A stretch of 64,000 bases of DNA. It comes from Agaribacillus sp965228415. Lineage in GTDB: Bacteria; Bacteroidota; Bacteroidia; Cytophagales; Cyclobacteriaceae. The notes under the pieces are model-generated. The model was not told where the DNA came from and searched no databases. It was given only the letters and a program-made list of their open reading frames with translations. Of this stretch, positions 10,055 through 18,501 are shown in pieces. Position 1 is the stretch's first letter; every line of letters begins with the position of its first letter. A program made the position numbers and the translations under genes. The DNA lies in the NCBI GenBank assembly GCA_965228415.1, contig OZ245814.1:4154001-4218000 (forward strand). The letters run 5' to 3'.

Positions 10055-11449
10055 TTATTCCACTTTCGTAGTAATTATTTCTTTGATATCAGAAATAATC
10101 TTGTTGGCCAGATTGTCTGCCGTAGCCAGGAGTGATGACTCCGCGTAGATTCTGATTATTGGCTCGGTATTGGATTTTCGCAGGTGTACCCATTCCTTAT
10201 CAAATTCAATTTTTACACCGTCAATGGTATTAACAGGCTGCCTGACATATTTTTCCTTTACCTGGTTCAACACGTTATCAACATCGATATCGGGGGTCAG
10301 TTCGATTTTATTTTTAGAAATCTGGTAATTGGGATAAACACCTCTGAGATGTGTAATTGATTTACCAAACCTGGCTAAATGGGTTAAAAACAGGGCGATG
10401 CCAACCAGGGCATCTCTTCCGTAGTGTAACTCGGGATATATGATGCCGCCATTGCCTTCCCCACCAATTACAGCATCATTTGCCTTCATGGCCTCCACTA
10501 CATTGACCTCACCTACGGCGGCAGCTGTATACTGGGCCCCGTGCTTTTCAGTCACGTCCCTAAGTGCCCGGGTAGAAGAAAGGTTTGAAACAGTATTGCC
10601 CAGGTTATTGCTCAATACATAATCCGCCACTGCCACTAAGGTATATTCTTCTCCAAAAGGTGTGCCATCGTTGTTGATCAGGGCCAGCCTGTCGACATCG
10701 GGATCGACTACAATGCCCAAATCATGGTTGCCTTTTTCCATTTCGGCACAGATGTGGGTAAGGTTCTCAGGCAATGGTTCGGGGTTATGAGGAAACTGCC
10801 CGTTGGGTTCACAATATATCTCTTTAACTTCACTAACACCAAGGGCTTTCAACAGTTTCGGAACCACAATCCCACCAGTGGAATTCACCGCATCTACCGC
10901 TACTGAAAAATTGCTTTTTCTGATGGCCTCCACGTCAACCAGCGGAAGGTTCAGAATCATTTCTATATGTTTATCAATATAGGTGTCGTCTTTGGTATAT
11001 GCCCCTAATTTATTTACGGTAGCAAACTCAAATGCCTCCTTGGCCGCCAGGTCAAGTACCTCAGCCCCATCCGCAGCCGATATAAACTCTCCTTTGTTAT
11101 TTAATAACTTTAAAGCATTCCATTGCACGGGATTATGACTGGCAGTAAGGATTATTCCGCCGCCAGCCTCTTCAAGAGGCACCGCAATTTCTACCGTAGG
11201 TGTGGTAGACAGGCCGAGGTCAATTACATCTATACCAAGTCCTTGTAAAGTACCAACCACCAGTCTGGTTACCATATCACCCGAAGGGCGGGCATCTCTG
11301 CCAATTACTATTTTCCGGACACCTGTACCCTGCACTACCCAACTTCCGAAGGCCGCGGTAAATTTTACAATATCCAAAGGGGTGAGCGAATCACCGGCAT
11401 GCCCGCCGATAGTTCCTCTGATTCCTGAAATAGACTTAATTAAAGACAC
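10055..11449 (-). CDS. glmM: Phosphoglucosamine mutase
   Basis: Interconverts glucosamine-6-phosphate and glucosamine-1-phosphate for UDP-GlcNAc and peptidoglycan synthesis. The four phosphohexomutase domains are present: the N-terminal SGIRGTIGG, the phospho-serine loop TASHNPVQWNALK, the metal-binding DPDVDRLA, and the sugar-binding GEGNGG. The phosphate-binding RKSNTEPIIRIYAE lies at the end. The start is a GTG (11447-11449), chosen because the conserved N-terminus begins there and a TAnnTTTG-like box lies about 28 bases upstream. Broader phosphohexomutase specificity cannot be excluded. Confidence 0.88.
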   Translation of the reverse strand: MSLIKSISGIRGTIGGHAGDSLTPLDIVKFTAAFGSWVVQGTGVRKIVIGRDARPSGDMVTRLVVGTLQGLGIDVIDLGLSTTPTVEIAVPLEEAGGGIILTASHNPVQWNALKLLNNKGEFISAADGAEVLDLAAKEAFEFATVNKLGAYTKDDTYIDKHIEMILNLPLVDVEAIRKSNFSVAVDAVNSTGGIVVPKLLKALGVSEVKEIYCEPNGQFPHNPEPLPENLTHICAEMEKGNHDLGIVVDPDVDRLALINNDGTPFGEEYTLVAVADYVLSNNLGNTVSNLSSTRALRDVTEKHGAQYTAAAVGEVNVVEAMKANDAVIGGEGNGGIIYPELHYGRDALVGIALFLTHLARFGKSITHLRGVYPNYQISKNKIELTPDIDVDNVLNQVKEKYVRQPVNTIDGVKIEFDKEWVHLRKSNTEPIIRIYAESSLLATADNLANKIISDIKEIITTKVE

Positions 11450-11476
11450 TAGATAAAATATTTATTTGACCGGGAA

Positions 11477-11484
11477 CAAAAGTA
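11477..11484 (-). promoter_or_regulatory. Candidate -7 box for glmM
   Basis: On the minus strand this reads TACTTTTG, a full match to TAnnTTTG, about 28 bases before the glmM GTG. No good TTTG -33 box was found at the usual spacing. Confidence 0.35.
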
Positions 11485-11528
11485 AATAAAATATTTATCA
11501 TTAATAAATACGGTGGGTTACAGATACT

Positions 11529-11756
11529 TTAAAATTTTGACATGACTTTATTTACTTCCGAATCGGGGTTGCCACACTCCTCGCCGGCGGCTAAGTTTTT
11601 ACCGCAATAGCCGCAGGTTCCGCCTTCCTTTTGCAAAAATGGGCTTTGTGAAGCACAGGTCCCCTTAAATTCACCGTTCTTCAAAAAAATCAACCTGACG
11701 GACATTAGAATAAAAAACAAAGCAAGAAATCCTATTCCTAGTAAAACCGTTGTCAT
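11529..11756 (-). CDS. Small membrane-anchored Cys-rich protein, 75 aa
   Basis: One N-terminal transmembrane segment (about residues 3-25) is followed by a short soluble tail with CGYCGK and two further cysteines. Spacing does not match a classical zinc finger but could bind a metal or Fe-S group. Similar 'membrane or secreted protein' entries are common in Bacteroidota, with no known function. The gene stands alone between glmM and mazG. A TAnnTTTG box lies 18 bases upstream. Confidence 0.7.
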   Translation of the reverse strand: MTTVLLGIGFLALFFILMSVRLIFLKNGEFKGTCASQSPFLQKEGGTCGYCGKNLAAGEECGNPDSEVNKVMSKF

Positions 11757-11773
11757 AACTAAATTTATTTATG

Positions 11774-11781
11774 CAAATTTA
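11774..11781 (-). promoter_or_regulatory. Candidate -7 box for the 75-aa protein
   Basis: TAAATTTG on the minus strand matches TAnnTTTG and lies 18 bases before the ATG. No clear -33 partner was found. Confidence 0.35.
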
Positions 11782-11832
11782 CACAATTGCAATAACAACA
11801 CATAGTTAAAGCTAAAAGTTTCTGCTACGAAT

Positions 11833-12648
11833 ATGACTAAAATCAGGGTAAAAAAGGATAAAAACAGAAAGGCAAAGCTGGAAGCCTTCGACAGGCTTTT
11901 AACCATTATGGATGAGTTGAGGGAAAACTGCCCATGGGATAAAAAACAAACCATGGAAAGTCTGAGACATCTCACGATCGAGGAAACTTATGAATTGTCT
12001 GACGCTATCATCGAAAACGACCTGGAAGAGATAAAAAAGGAACTTGGCGACATTACGTTACACATGATCTTTTACGCCCGCATCGCCTCGGAAACCGACA
12101 GTTTTGATATGGCGGATGTTTTAAATGCCGTCTCTGAAAAATTGATCAGAAGGCATCCCCATATTTATGGCGATGTGGTAGCGGATGATGAAGAAGCGGT
12201 CAAGCAAAATTGGGAGAAAATCAAATTGCAGGAAAAAGGCAACAAGTCTGTGTTGGGAGGCGTCCCCGCTTCGTTGCCGGCTATGGTTAAGGCTATGCGC
12301 ATTCAGGAAAAGGCCAGGGGGGTAGGGTTTGACTGGGAGAAAAAGGAACAGGTTTGGGAAAAAGTAGAAGAGGAAATGAGTGAATTTAAAGCAGAACACA
12401 ACGTTGAGTATGGCCGCGCACTAAACCACCAAAAGGCTCAGGGCGAATTTGGTGATTTGTTGTTTTCCCTGATTAACTATGCCCGTTTTATTGGTATCAA
12501 CCCTGAGGAGGCGCTGGAACGAACCAATAAAAAATTCATCAAGCGCTTTAACTTCCTAGAAACCGCATCTCAGCAGGATGGCAGGAATATCGCCGACATG
12601 ACGTTGGCCGAAATGGACGAATACTGGGAAAAAGCTAAAAAGTTATAA
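11833..12648 (+). CDS. mazG: Nucleoside triphosphate pyrophosphohydrolase MazG
   Basis: Hydrolyses (d)NTPs to NMP and pyrophosphate as a house-cleaning enzyme. Two all-alpha MazG domains are visible. The first has CPWDKKQTMESLRHLTIEE and ELGDITLHM; the second has GRALNHQKAQGEFGDLLFSL. The E(x2-3)E...ExxD metal-binding signatures are intact in both. Length (271) fits the two-domain form. It ends 16 bases from the convergent lipoprotein gene. Confidence 0.93.
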   Translation: MTKIRVKKDKNRKAKLEAFDRLLTIMDELRENCPWDKKQTMESLRHLTIEETYELSDAIIENDLEEIKKELGDITLHMIFYARIASETDSFDMADVLNAVSEKLIRRHPHIYGDVVADDEEAVKQNWEKIKLQEKGNKSVLGGVPASLPAMVKAMRIQEKARGVGFDWEKKEQVWEKVEEEMSEFKAEHNVEYGRALNHQKAQGEFGDLLFSLINYARFIGINPEEALERTNKKFIKRFNFLETASQQDGRNIADMTLAEMDEYWEKAKKL

Positions 12649-12664
12649 GATGCCTGTTTACACT

Positions 12665-13726
12665 TTAGGGCTTATCGTGCTTGCTCAGGTAGCTCTTGAG
12701 CTCGCTGTTCTCGTAATAACCGTATTTGACATTTAGCCACAAACTTTCCGTTTCATCCTTTATTTTAAATATCTTTCTTTCTACCAACCTGTTTTCATTA
12801 TCATAAATTAGTTTTTCCTTGTAGGACAAAACTCCCTGCTTAAAGATCTCTTTACGTATTACCAAACCCCACTTCTTGTATAACCGGATCACTTCCTTTT
12901 TCTCCTGGCCCGGATATCTCACCACAATTTTCTTCATTGAGTTTGGCACCCTGCTATCGTAAATGAATTTGCAGGATTTGACAATCCAATCGTTAGTTTT
13001 ATGATAGTCCCTTTTGAAAAGCCGGTTATCGTATAGACGATACTTCCAATTTGCCTGCTGATTGATGAGATGGTATAAACTATTGGCTTCAACAACATTA
13101 TCATGAATAGAGATAGCCTTATCATCATCATAATCAATAGATTTAGTCTCGCCATTCAAAAAAAACTGTTTATGGTATATCAACTCATCAGGTTTGTCTG
13201 CGAGATAAACTTTTTCAGATTTGACCGACCTTTCGATGTTATAGATATTGTCTACATACTTTATACCAATGCCTTCCAGGCCGGAATGGCTGTAGGTTTC
13301 ATAGCTGTCTACGGACGAAGACCCTTCGCTCTCCATGCCAAGCACACTGTTTACCGTACCTTCTGCAACACCCATAACCAATGCCTCTCCAATATTGGCG
13401 CCCCGGGAACCATGTTCAAGTCTTCTGGTGTCTATGACGGCATCTAATCCAAGCGACCGGGCCTTTGTTCTCAACTGCCCCACCAGTTGCCGGGTTTTCA
13501 AATGACCCCTGACAGAAAGCCTGATCAATCCAGCCTCAATGTACGGTCGTCGTTCGGGTTTTAAATCATCGGGGAAATATATACGGACACTATCCTGTTT
13601 TTGATTTTTTAGTGGAATCTCAGTAAAATACTGCATATCATCCTGATAGTAAGTGGTAGAAGCGCAACCTTGAAAAAGTATTAATACAGGCAATACTAAA
13701 AACTGGGAGGGAAGGTAGTTTTTCAT
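12665..13726 (-). CDS. Lipoprotein of unknown function, 353 aa
   Basis: A type II signal peptide ends in LFQGC (Cys at about residue 21), followed by an uncharged SSTTYY-like stretch. Residues 60-130 have a glycine-containing segment (GANIGEALVMGVAEG) that looks like a small alpha/beta domain. The C-terminal half is rich in alternating Tyr/Lys strands (IYDNENRLVERKIF and similar) reminiscent of MORN-like or toxin-antitoxin wedge repeats. I do not recognise the family. It is probably outer-membrane or periplasm facing. Confidence 0.65.
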   Translation of the reverse strand: MKNYLPSQFLVLPVLILFQGCASTTYYQDDMQYFTEIPLKNQKQDSVRIYFPDDLKPERRPYIEAGLIRLSVRGHLKTRQLVGQLRTKARSLGLDAVIDTRRLEHGSRGANIGEALVMGVAEGTVNSVLGMESEGSSSVDSYETYSHSGLEGIGIKYVDNIYNIERSVKSEKVYLADKPDELIYHKQFFLNGETKSIDYDDDKAISIHDNVVEANSLYHLINQQANWKYRLYDNRLFKRDYHKTNDWIVKSCKFIYDSRVPNSMKKIVVRYPGQEKKEVIRLYKKWGLVIRKEIFKQGVLSYKEKLIYDNENRLVERKIFKIKDETESLWLNVKYGYYENSELKSYLSKHDKP

Positions 13727-13795
13727 GATGTAGTGAAGTTTATCTTTCCCAGATTACCTCAAACAACATGCCATTTGATTATTTTAAAAAAAATA

Positions 13796-14740
13796 TTAAA
13801 ACTCCAGGATACCTACGATATCATTGTCCAGAAATCGTCCCCCCGGATAACTGTTGGTATAGTCAAAGTTTAACCAGATATCTCCCTCCGGGTCTGTGTG
13901 ATAAAAAATACTGTTGCTGTAAGCTTCCTGCTTAAAGACGACTTTTCTTATCAGGTCAACCATTTTGTCGAGCTCGGTCTTGTCGGTAATTTTCAATTCA
14001 GGATACACATGGGTTGCGGTTCTTACCAATCGCACTTTGGCTCCTACAAACTTTAAGCTTGCCGCCATTAGTATCGCGTGATCATCACAATCACCATTAA
14101 ATTTCCCGTCAACGGCAAAGTGCGCTATGGTTTCATTGGGTGAAGCAAAATATTCTTCGCCCTCGGGATCTGCCACGTAAACCCACTTGGAATTTATTTC
14201 CTTAAATACTGACAGGTATTGAATAAGTTTTCTTTGACTGGGTTTATCTATTTTATCCTGAAAATGTTTGGTGGCAGCCTTCACCGCAAAGTTTCTGGTC
14301 GTAACGCTGGTTTCATTGATCAATTCCCTTAATTTGATAGCATTGATAAAAGGTTCGCGGTCAGAGGACATAACCGATACCAACTGAGATTGATTTTGTA
14401 AATCACCTACCAATCCAAAATAATCCTTCATCAAATCCTTATAACCGTATTGCCCATACATGGTACTGATACCCAGGCTCAGGAAAAGCAATATGACAAA
14501 TCCATAGATCAGCATTTTTATCCTTTTTACCACGTATAACAAAAGAAACACAAAGAATGCGAAGGCAATTACATAACCGGCATAAGAAGTTCCTAATACA
14601 GGCCAGTTCCATTTGCTAAAGTAAGGTACCGTCCACAATAACAGGGGCCATGCGGCGGCAATCACGATGCCTAAAAGAAATATGTTGGTTGTAAAATAAT
14701 CGCTGAGTAATCTGGCTTTCTGCCGTAATCGTTCTTTCAT
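13796..14740 (-). CDS. Membrane protein with transglutaminase-like domain
   Basis: Three N-terminal transmembrane helices (about residues 18-100) precede a soluble transglutaminase-like cysteine-peptidase fold. The triad is visible as Cys in GDCDDHAILMA, His in TATHVYPEL and Asp in NFDYTNSYPGG. Such proteins act on peptides or cross-links at the cell surface, but no substrate is implied here. It is followed 69 bases later by the lipoprotein gene on the same strand, so the pair may form an operon. Confidence 0.8.
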   Translation of the reverse strand: MKERLRQKARLLSDYFTTNIFLLGIVIAAAWPLLLWTVPYFSKWNWPVLGTSYAGYVIAFAFFVFLLLYVVKRIKMLIYGFVILLFLSLGISTMYGQYGYKDLMKDYFGLVGDLQNQSQLVSVMSSDREPFINAIKLRELINETSVTTRNFAVKAATKHFQDKIDKPSQRKLIQYLSVFKEINSKWVYVADPEGEEYFASPNETIAHFAVDGKFNGDCDDHAILMAASLKFVGAKVRLVRTATHVYPELKITDKTELDKMVDLIRKVVFKQEAYSNSIFYHTDPEGDIWLNFDYTNSYPGGRFLDNDIVGILEF

Positions 14741-15235
14741 AATCCCACTATAAAATTTAGTTAAAAAAATAGCCTAACTTTGGGTCGCCTTCTATATAGT
14801 TTAACGTATAAATTTCAAAAACCGGTCCAAAAATTTATTCTGCTAATGATTTTTGGCTTTTTTTGATCCAAAACCGGAACTTTCGACTAAAAAAGTGCCC
14901 ACCGTGAGAGATCATTTCTTTTTAGCCCGCTTTATTCGAAATAGCCCCGATATACTTTAACTGTGAATACTTCACAATGGTTTACCTAATTTTAACTATA
15001 TTAATTATTTAAATAACAATAAAAATAATCGGAATAATACAAGCTTAAGAATTATTTTAAATTTTAATCATCATTCCCGCCAATTTAAGCTGAAACAGCA
15101 ATCCTGTGGGGCAAGGTGATCATCCGGGGTGGTTATTTTGGTGAAATAAAGGAGGTAATCTTTGATGTGTATTTGCATTAATAAATGGGTATTTCGTGGA
15201 ATTACTTTTTAGCTTACAGCTTTGCAGCCGTCAGA
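14741..15235. other. Intergenic stretch, AT-rich, one hairpin
   Basis: No convincing gene. CCAAAAAT (14827-14834) and ATTTTTGG (14849-14856) form an 8-bp stem followed by CTTTTTTT, which would end a plus-strand transcript although no plus-strand gene lies upstream. A second copy of AAAACCGG follows shortly after. The stretch separates two minus-strand genes and is unusually long for this chromosome; an undetected small RNA is possible but unsupported. Confidence 0.35.
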
Positions 15236-16264
15236 CTAGTCGGCGTATTGCACATAATTTTCCCATTTGTCGAGAACGCTCTTGAAATCATCGGGCAGGT
15301 CTGACGCAAATTGCACGTGCTCTCCGGTCTCAGGGTGGATAAATCCCAGGGATTTGGCATGCAAAGCCTGCCTTGGCATCATTTTAAAACAATTCTGGAC
15401 AAAAGCCTTATACTTACTGAAACGTGTTCCTTTTAAAATTTTATCTCCACCGTAAGTAGCGTCATTAAATAAAGGATGGCCCATATATTTCATATGCGCT
15501 CTGATTTGATGGGTACGCCCTGTTTCCAAATTGCATTGGATCAATGAAACATAACGCAGCGATTTGATGACCTTGTAGTGCGTAATCGCTTTTCTGCCGA
15601 AATCCCCTTCCGGGAATGCCGCCGTCACTCTCCGGTCTTTAAAATCTCTCCCCAGGTTAACGGTTATGGTTCCCGAATCCTCCTTTGGTTCACCCCATAT
15701 TAAGGCATAGTAGGTTCGTTCGATGGAATGGTCGAAAAATTGCCGGGCCAGGCTGGTCATGGCTTTCTCGGTCTTGGCAATAACCAGCAGGCCCGATGTA
15801 TCTTTGTCAATACGATGTACCAGCCCCGGTCTGCCTTCATTGGCCTCCATGGTGGGCAAATTCTGAAAATGATAGGTTAAGGCGTTGACCAGGGTGCCTG
15901 TCCAATTGTTGTAAGCGGGATGAACCACCATGCCGGCCGGCTTGTTAACCACTAAAATGGCGGTATCTTCGTAGGCAATGTTCAGCGGAATGTTTTCCGG
16001 CAACACCTCCGTATCACGGGGTGGCTTGGGTAACATAATCCGAATGATATCTCCGGGCCTAACTTTATAATTTGCTTTTACTTCAAGGTCATTGACGACA
16101 ACAAATTTATTTTTAATTCCATCCTGAATTTTATTTCGGGTCACATTGGGCAATCTATCCAATAAAAATTTGTCAATACGCAGTGGTTCCTGACCCGGGT
16201 CAACAACCAGATTATGGTGTTCAAACAATTCCTCCCCTTCGTTATTTATTTGCTCCGTATCCAT
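15236..16264 (-). CDS. rluD: 23S rRNA pseudouridine synthase, RluD type
   Basis: Converts specific uridines of helix 69 of 23S rRNA to pseudouridine. An N-terminal S4 RNA-binding domain (about residues 24-80, RIDKFLLDRLPNVTRNKIQ) is followed by the RluA-family catalytic domain. The catalytic aspartate lies in HRIDKDTSGLLVIAKT. The tail LETGRTHQIRAHM is also typical. Length 342 matches RluD. Exact target uridines are assumed from the family. Confidence 0.9.
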   Translation of the reverse strand: MDTEQINNEGEELFEHHNLVVDPGQEPLRIDKFLLDRLPNVTRNKIQDGIKNKFVVVNDLEVKANYKVRPGDIIRIMLPKPPRDTEVLPENIPLNIAYEDTAILVVNKPAGMVVHPAYNNWTGTLVNALTYHFQNLPTMEANEGRPGLVHRIDKDTSGLLVIAKTEKAMTSLARQFFDHSIERTYYALIWGEPKEDSGTITVNLGRDFKDRRVTAAFPEGDFGRKAITHYKVIKSLRYVSLIQCNLETGRTHQIRAHMKYMGHPLFNDATYGGDKILKGTRFSKYKAFVQNCFKMMPRQALHAKSLGFIHPETGEHVQFASDLPDDFKSVLDKWENYVQYAD

Positions 16265-16365
16265 TTAAGTATCAACCTGTTTATCTTAATTTTTCATTTC
16301 GGAAGATTAATTTTCCAAAAGCCATGGAAAACATCATTGCTGTTAATAGTTAACAATATTTGCTT

Positions 16366-16373
16366 TATTTTTG
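16366..16373 (+). promoter_or_regulatory. Candidate -7 box for the acyltransferase gene
   Basis: TATTTTTG matches TAnnTTTG and lies 19 bases before the ATG at 16393. It sits downstream of the alternative TTG at 16360, which favours the ATG as start. No good -33 box. Confidence 0.35.
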
Positions 16374-16392
16374 CCTTTATATAACAAAATCA

Positions 16393-17244
16393 ATGGTATT
16401 TCTAAAGCTATTATCAAGAATTCCGCTAAATATTCTTTATGTACTTTCAAATCTAGTTTATTTTATCACTTTTTATATTGCCGGCTATCGAAAAAAGACT
16501 GTTTATACCAACTTAAGAAATGCTTTCCCGGAAAAATCCGATCAGGAGATCAGAAATATCGCCAGGGAATTTTATAAAAGATTTTCCGACTTTTCGGTAG
16601 AGGTACTAAAGGGAATAACCATCAGTGCAGAGGCGTTAAACAGCCGGGTCAGATTCACCAATGTGGAGGTTTTGGAGCCATTTAGAAATAAAAATCAATC
16701 GGTGGTTGTACTGGCCTCCCACCAGTTTAACTGGGAGTGGGGTTTGTTAGCCGGTTGTTTACAGCTACCTTTTCCTATTGATGCCGTTTATCAGCGGCTT
16801 AGCAACAAGGCCTTTGATAAATTAATGTTGGATACCCGATCGAGATTTGGCGGCAATCCCATAGAAAAAAGTAGCGCATTACTGGAAATTATGCGTCAGA
16901 AGGACCGCTTAAAAGCACTGGGAATTGTTGCCGACCAATCGCCTACACAAGATGCGCCAAAGCACTGGACCAATTTTTTAAACCAACCAACAGCTTTTTA
17001 TCTTGGCGCCCAACAAATCTCCAGACTGGCCGGCTATCCAGCCTTTTTTATGCACATTAAATATATCAGCCGTGGGAAATACGAGGTAAAACTTATTAAC
17101 ATAGGACTTCCTCCATATGAAAAAGGCCGTTTCAACATTATTGAAAACTATGCCCGTGAAACGGAAAAGGCCATCGCCCGGGATCCGGCCGGTTGGTTAT
17201 GGTCTCATCAGCGGTGGAAGCTAAAGAGACCTGCCGATTCGTAA
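16393..17244 (+). CDS. Lipid A-type (LpxL/HtrB) acyltransferase
   Basis: A 283-residue membrane-anchored acyltransferase that would add a secondary acyl chain to the lipid A precursor or act on a related lipid. One N-terminal hydrophobic segment is followed by the HX4(D/E) catalytic motif HQFNWEW, and later ADQSPTQ and the C-terminal WLWSHQRWK, all typical of the family. The ATG at 16393 is chosen over an upstream TTG because the conserved hydrophobic start follows it. In Bacteroidota such proteins may act in lipid A or aminolipid synthesis, so substrate is open. Confidence 0.83.
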   Translation: MVFLKLLSRIPLNILYVLSNLVYFITFYIAGYRKKTVYTNLRNAFPEKSDQEIRNIAREFYKRFSDFSVEVLKGITISAEALNSRVRFTNVEVLEPFRNKNQSVVVLASHQFNWEWGLLAGCLQLPFPIDAVYQRLSNKAFDKLMLDTRSRFGGNPIEKSSALLEIMRQKDRLKALGIVADQSPTQDAPKHWTNFLNQPTAFYLGAQQISRLAGYPAFFMHIKYISRGKYEVKLINIGLPPYEKGRFNIIENYARETEKAIARDPAGWLWSHQRWKLKRPADS

Positions 17245-17276
17245 ATGATATTCAAACTGTATTATCGGGTCCCTGG

Positions 17277-17330
17277 CTTAAGTAGTCGGGAGCATAATGT
17301 TCTGGTATAACCTAATTATACCGTTCCTGG
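17277..17330 (-). repeat. R module, remnant copy R1
   Basis: This fragment aligns to the central part of the R module at 21825-22072, sharing CTTAAG, then AGCATA and the core GGTATAACCTAATTATA. It lies 23 bases beyond the stop of the ACP-like gene (17354-17914), the same relative place that R occupies after the other small genes of the island. It marks the far end of the island. Confidence 0.6.
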
Positions 17331-17353
17331 AAAACACTCTTCAAGCAAAGCAG

Positions 17354-17914
17354 TTAATCGGCTTTCAAATCTGTCGTCAGACTGTGGTTAGAATTAATCT
17401 CAGAAACATTAATACCCAGCTGGTATGAAATTATATGTTTTACAGATCTTAAAACCTCCTCTGAAGTAAAGCATCCAGCCTTATCACTTATTTTAAAAAA
17501 GTTAAGAGCAAGCATTTGTTCTGTAAATTCCCTTAGAGTTTGATCTCTTTTAAACCTTTTTAATCCTTTCCCTTTTATCCACTGCATAATACTAAACTCT
17601 AATGCAGGGAAATACCAATCGTAATAGTGCTCAATAAATTCGGAATACTTTTGATTGCGGACTTGGTATGGAATAAGCTCATTCATCTGTATGTCTATGT
17701 CAGAAGGAATATCTATGTCTACTTGAATGAACAATTCTTTAAGCCTATGAAAAGTGACTTGAGTCAAACACTTTTCTCCCTCTTGTCCTTTTACTTTGCT
17801 CAGCACGTGCTTATTAATAGCATCAACAGTCACTAGATTTTCAGCGTCATCATTATCAATTCGAATATTAAAACTTCTTTCAATATGTTCTATAATTTCT
17901 ATTATATCTGACAT
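17354..17914 (-). CDS. Permuted acyl-carrier-like protein, candidate cassette gene
   Basis: A 186-residue protein whose two ends resemble the two halves of an acyl carrier protein in swapped order. Residues 1-35 (IEHIERSFNIRIDNDDAENL...TV) match ACP helices 2-3. Residues 150-186 (VKHIISYQLGINVSEIN...SLTTDLKAD) match helix 1 and stop just before where the phosphopantetheine serine of DSL would be. The middle has CLTQVTFHRLKELF. From memory, a family with this plan exists in other bacteria, so the end may be natural rather than truncated. It starts 13 bases after a toxin-gene tail and ends next to an R remnant, so it occupies the immunity slot of a displaced RHS cassette. An immunity role is inference only. 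Confidence 0.6.
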   Translation of the reverse strand: MSDIIEIIEHIERSFNIRIDNDDAENLVTVDAINKHVLSKVKGQEGEKCLTQVTFHRLKELFIQVDIDIPSDIDIQMNELIPYQVRNQKYSEFIEHYYDWYFPALEFSIMQWIKGKGLKRFKRDQTLREFTEQMLALNFFKISDKAGCFTSEEVLRSVKHIISYQLGINVSEINSNHSLTTDLKAD

Positions 17915-17927
17915 AGCATATCAAAAC

Positions 17928-17997
17928 TTATTCGTTATACAAACCAATAGTAGTTGTAGCATTTTCTCTAAAAACCTTGTTATCATCACCCGGCCTA
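17928..17997 (-). pseudogene. RHS toxin 3' tail, displaced cassette 3
   Basis: Directly upstream of the ACP-like gene an open frame ends with NKVFRENATTTIGLYNE and a TAA. It is open back to the palindrome at 17998-18019, where similarity to coding sequence stops. The ending is similar in style to the intact RHS protein, which ends VGTIEIYDGLY. I read it as the last 20 or so codons of a lost toxin gene. Confidence 0.45.
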
Positions 17998-18019
17998 GGT
18001 GTAGAATTCTCTACACCTT
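17998..18019. repeat. Perfect palindrome of the R-module type
   Basis: AGGTGTAGA (17998-18006) pairs perfectly with TCTACACCT (18011-18019) around a 4-base loop. It is a sequence variant of the hairpin found at the same relative place in R3, R4 and R6, and it forms the boundary between R and the toxin tail. Confidence 0.6.
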
Positions 18020-18023
18020 TATA

Positions 18024-18255
18024 TCAGATCAAAGTCAACCAACTGCTTTAATCCATTTGATTTATAATTTTGTCCTGAATACAATCCTTGACTTTCATAG
18101 TTCAGCCTTAAAATACAACATTATTCATGAAAGTTATTAGCCTCAGAAAATTCATAGCTTAAGTTGTCAGGTACGTGGTGTTTTGGTATAACCTAATAAT
18201 AACGTTTCAGGATGGCAGCCAGCATACATATGCTTCGTTTGGGCACCGGAAAAAT
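18024..18255 (-). repeat. R module, diverged copy R2
   Basis: A full-length but diverged copy of the 248-bp R module. It keeps GTCAACCAA, TTTATAATTTTGTCCT, ATTCATAGCTTAAGTT, GTGTTTTGGTATAACCTAAT, GGATGGCAGCC and the palindrome AGCATACATATGCT. It includes a short insertion compared with R3 and R6. Confidence 0.7.
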
Positions 18256-18329
18256 AGGTGGGTTAAATCATTTGATTTTCATCTTTAGATCAAGTATTTT
18301 TCTTTAACTTATTTTTGATTGCTTTTTTC

Positions 18330-18500
18330 TCATTGATTCATTAAAGATTTATTCAAAATAGTAGTAAAATAAAAAATTTTAAAGTTTGCCCGAGCGTGTG
18401 GCAATGAATGGGAATACAACGGCAGCCCATGGGAAAAAGAGCTTTTCTTTAAATAAGCTTGCAAAGAGAATTGGTGCTTGTTTTCAAAGAAGAAAGAGCC
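18330..18500 (-). other. Open stretch after REP, possible interspersed repeat
   Basis: On the minus strand, starting beside the REP at 18502, a frame of about 57 codons stays open to a TGA at 18330. It contains FSHGLPLYSHSLPHARANF, which I recall from spurious ORFs in other Bacteroidota genomes, suggesting a dispersed repeat rather than a gene. It has no start codon of its own near the beginning. Confidence 0.3.
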
Positions 18501-18501
18501 T

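Noticed and set aside
16360..16392. Longer start for the acyltransferase at the TTG at 16360
   Set aside because: The TTG overlaps the likely -7 promoter box at 16366-16373; the ATG at 16393 starts directly at the expected hydrophobic N-terminus.
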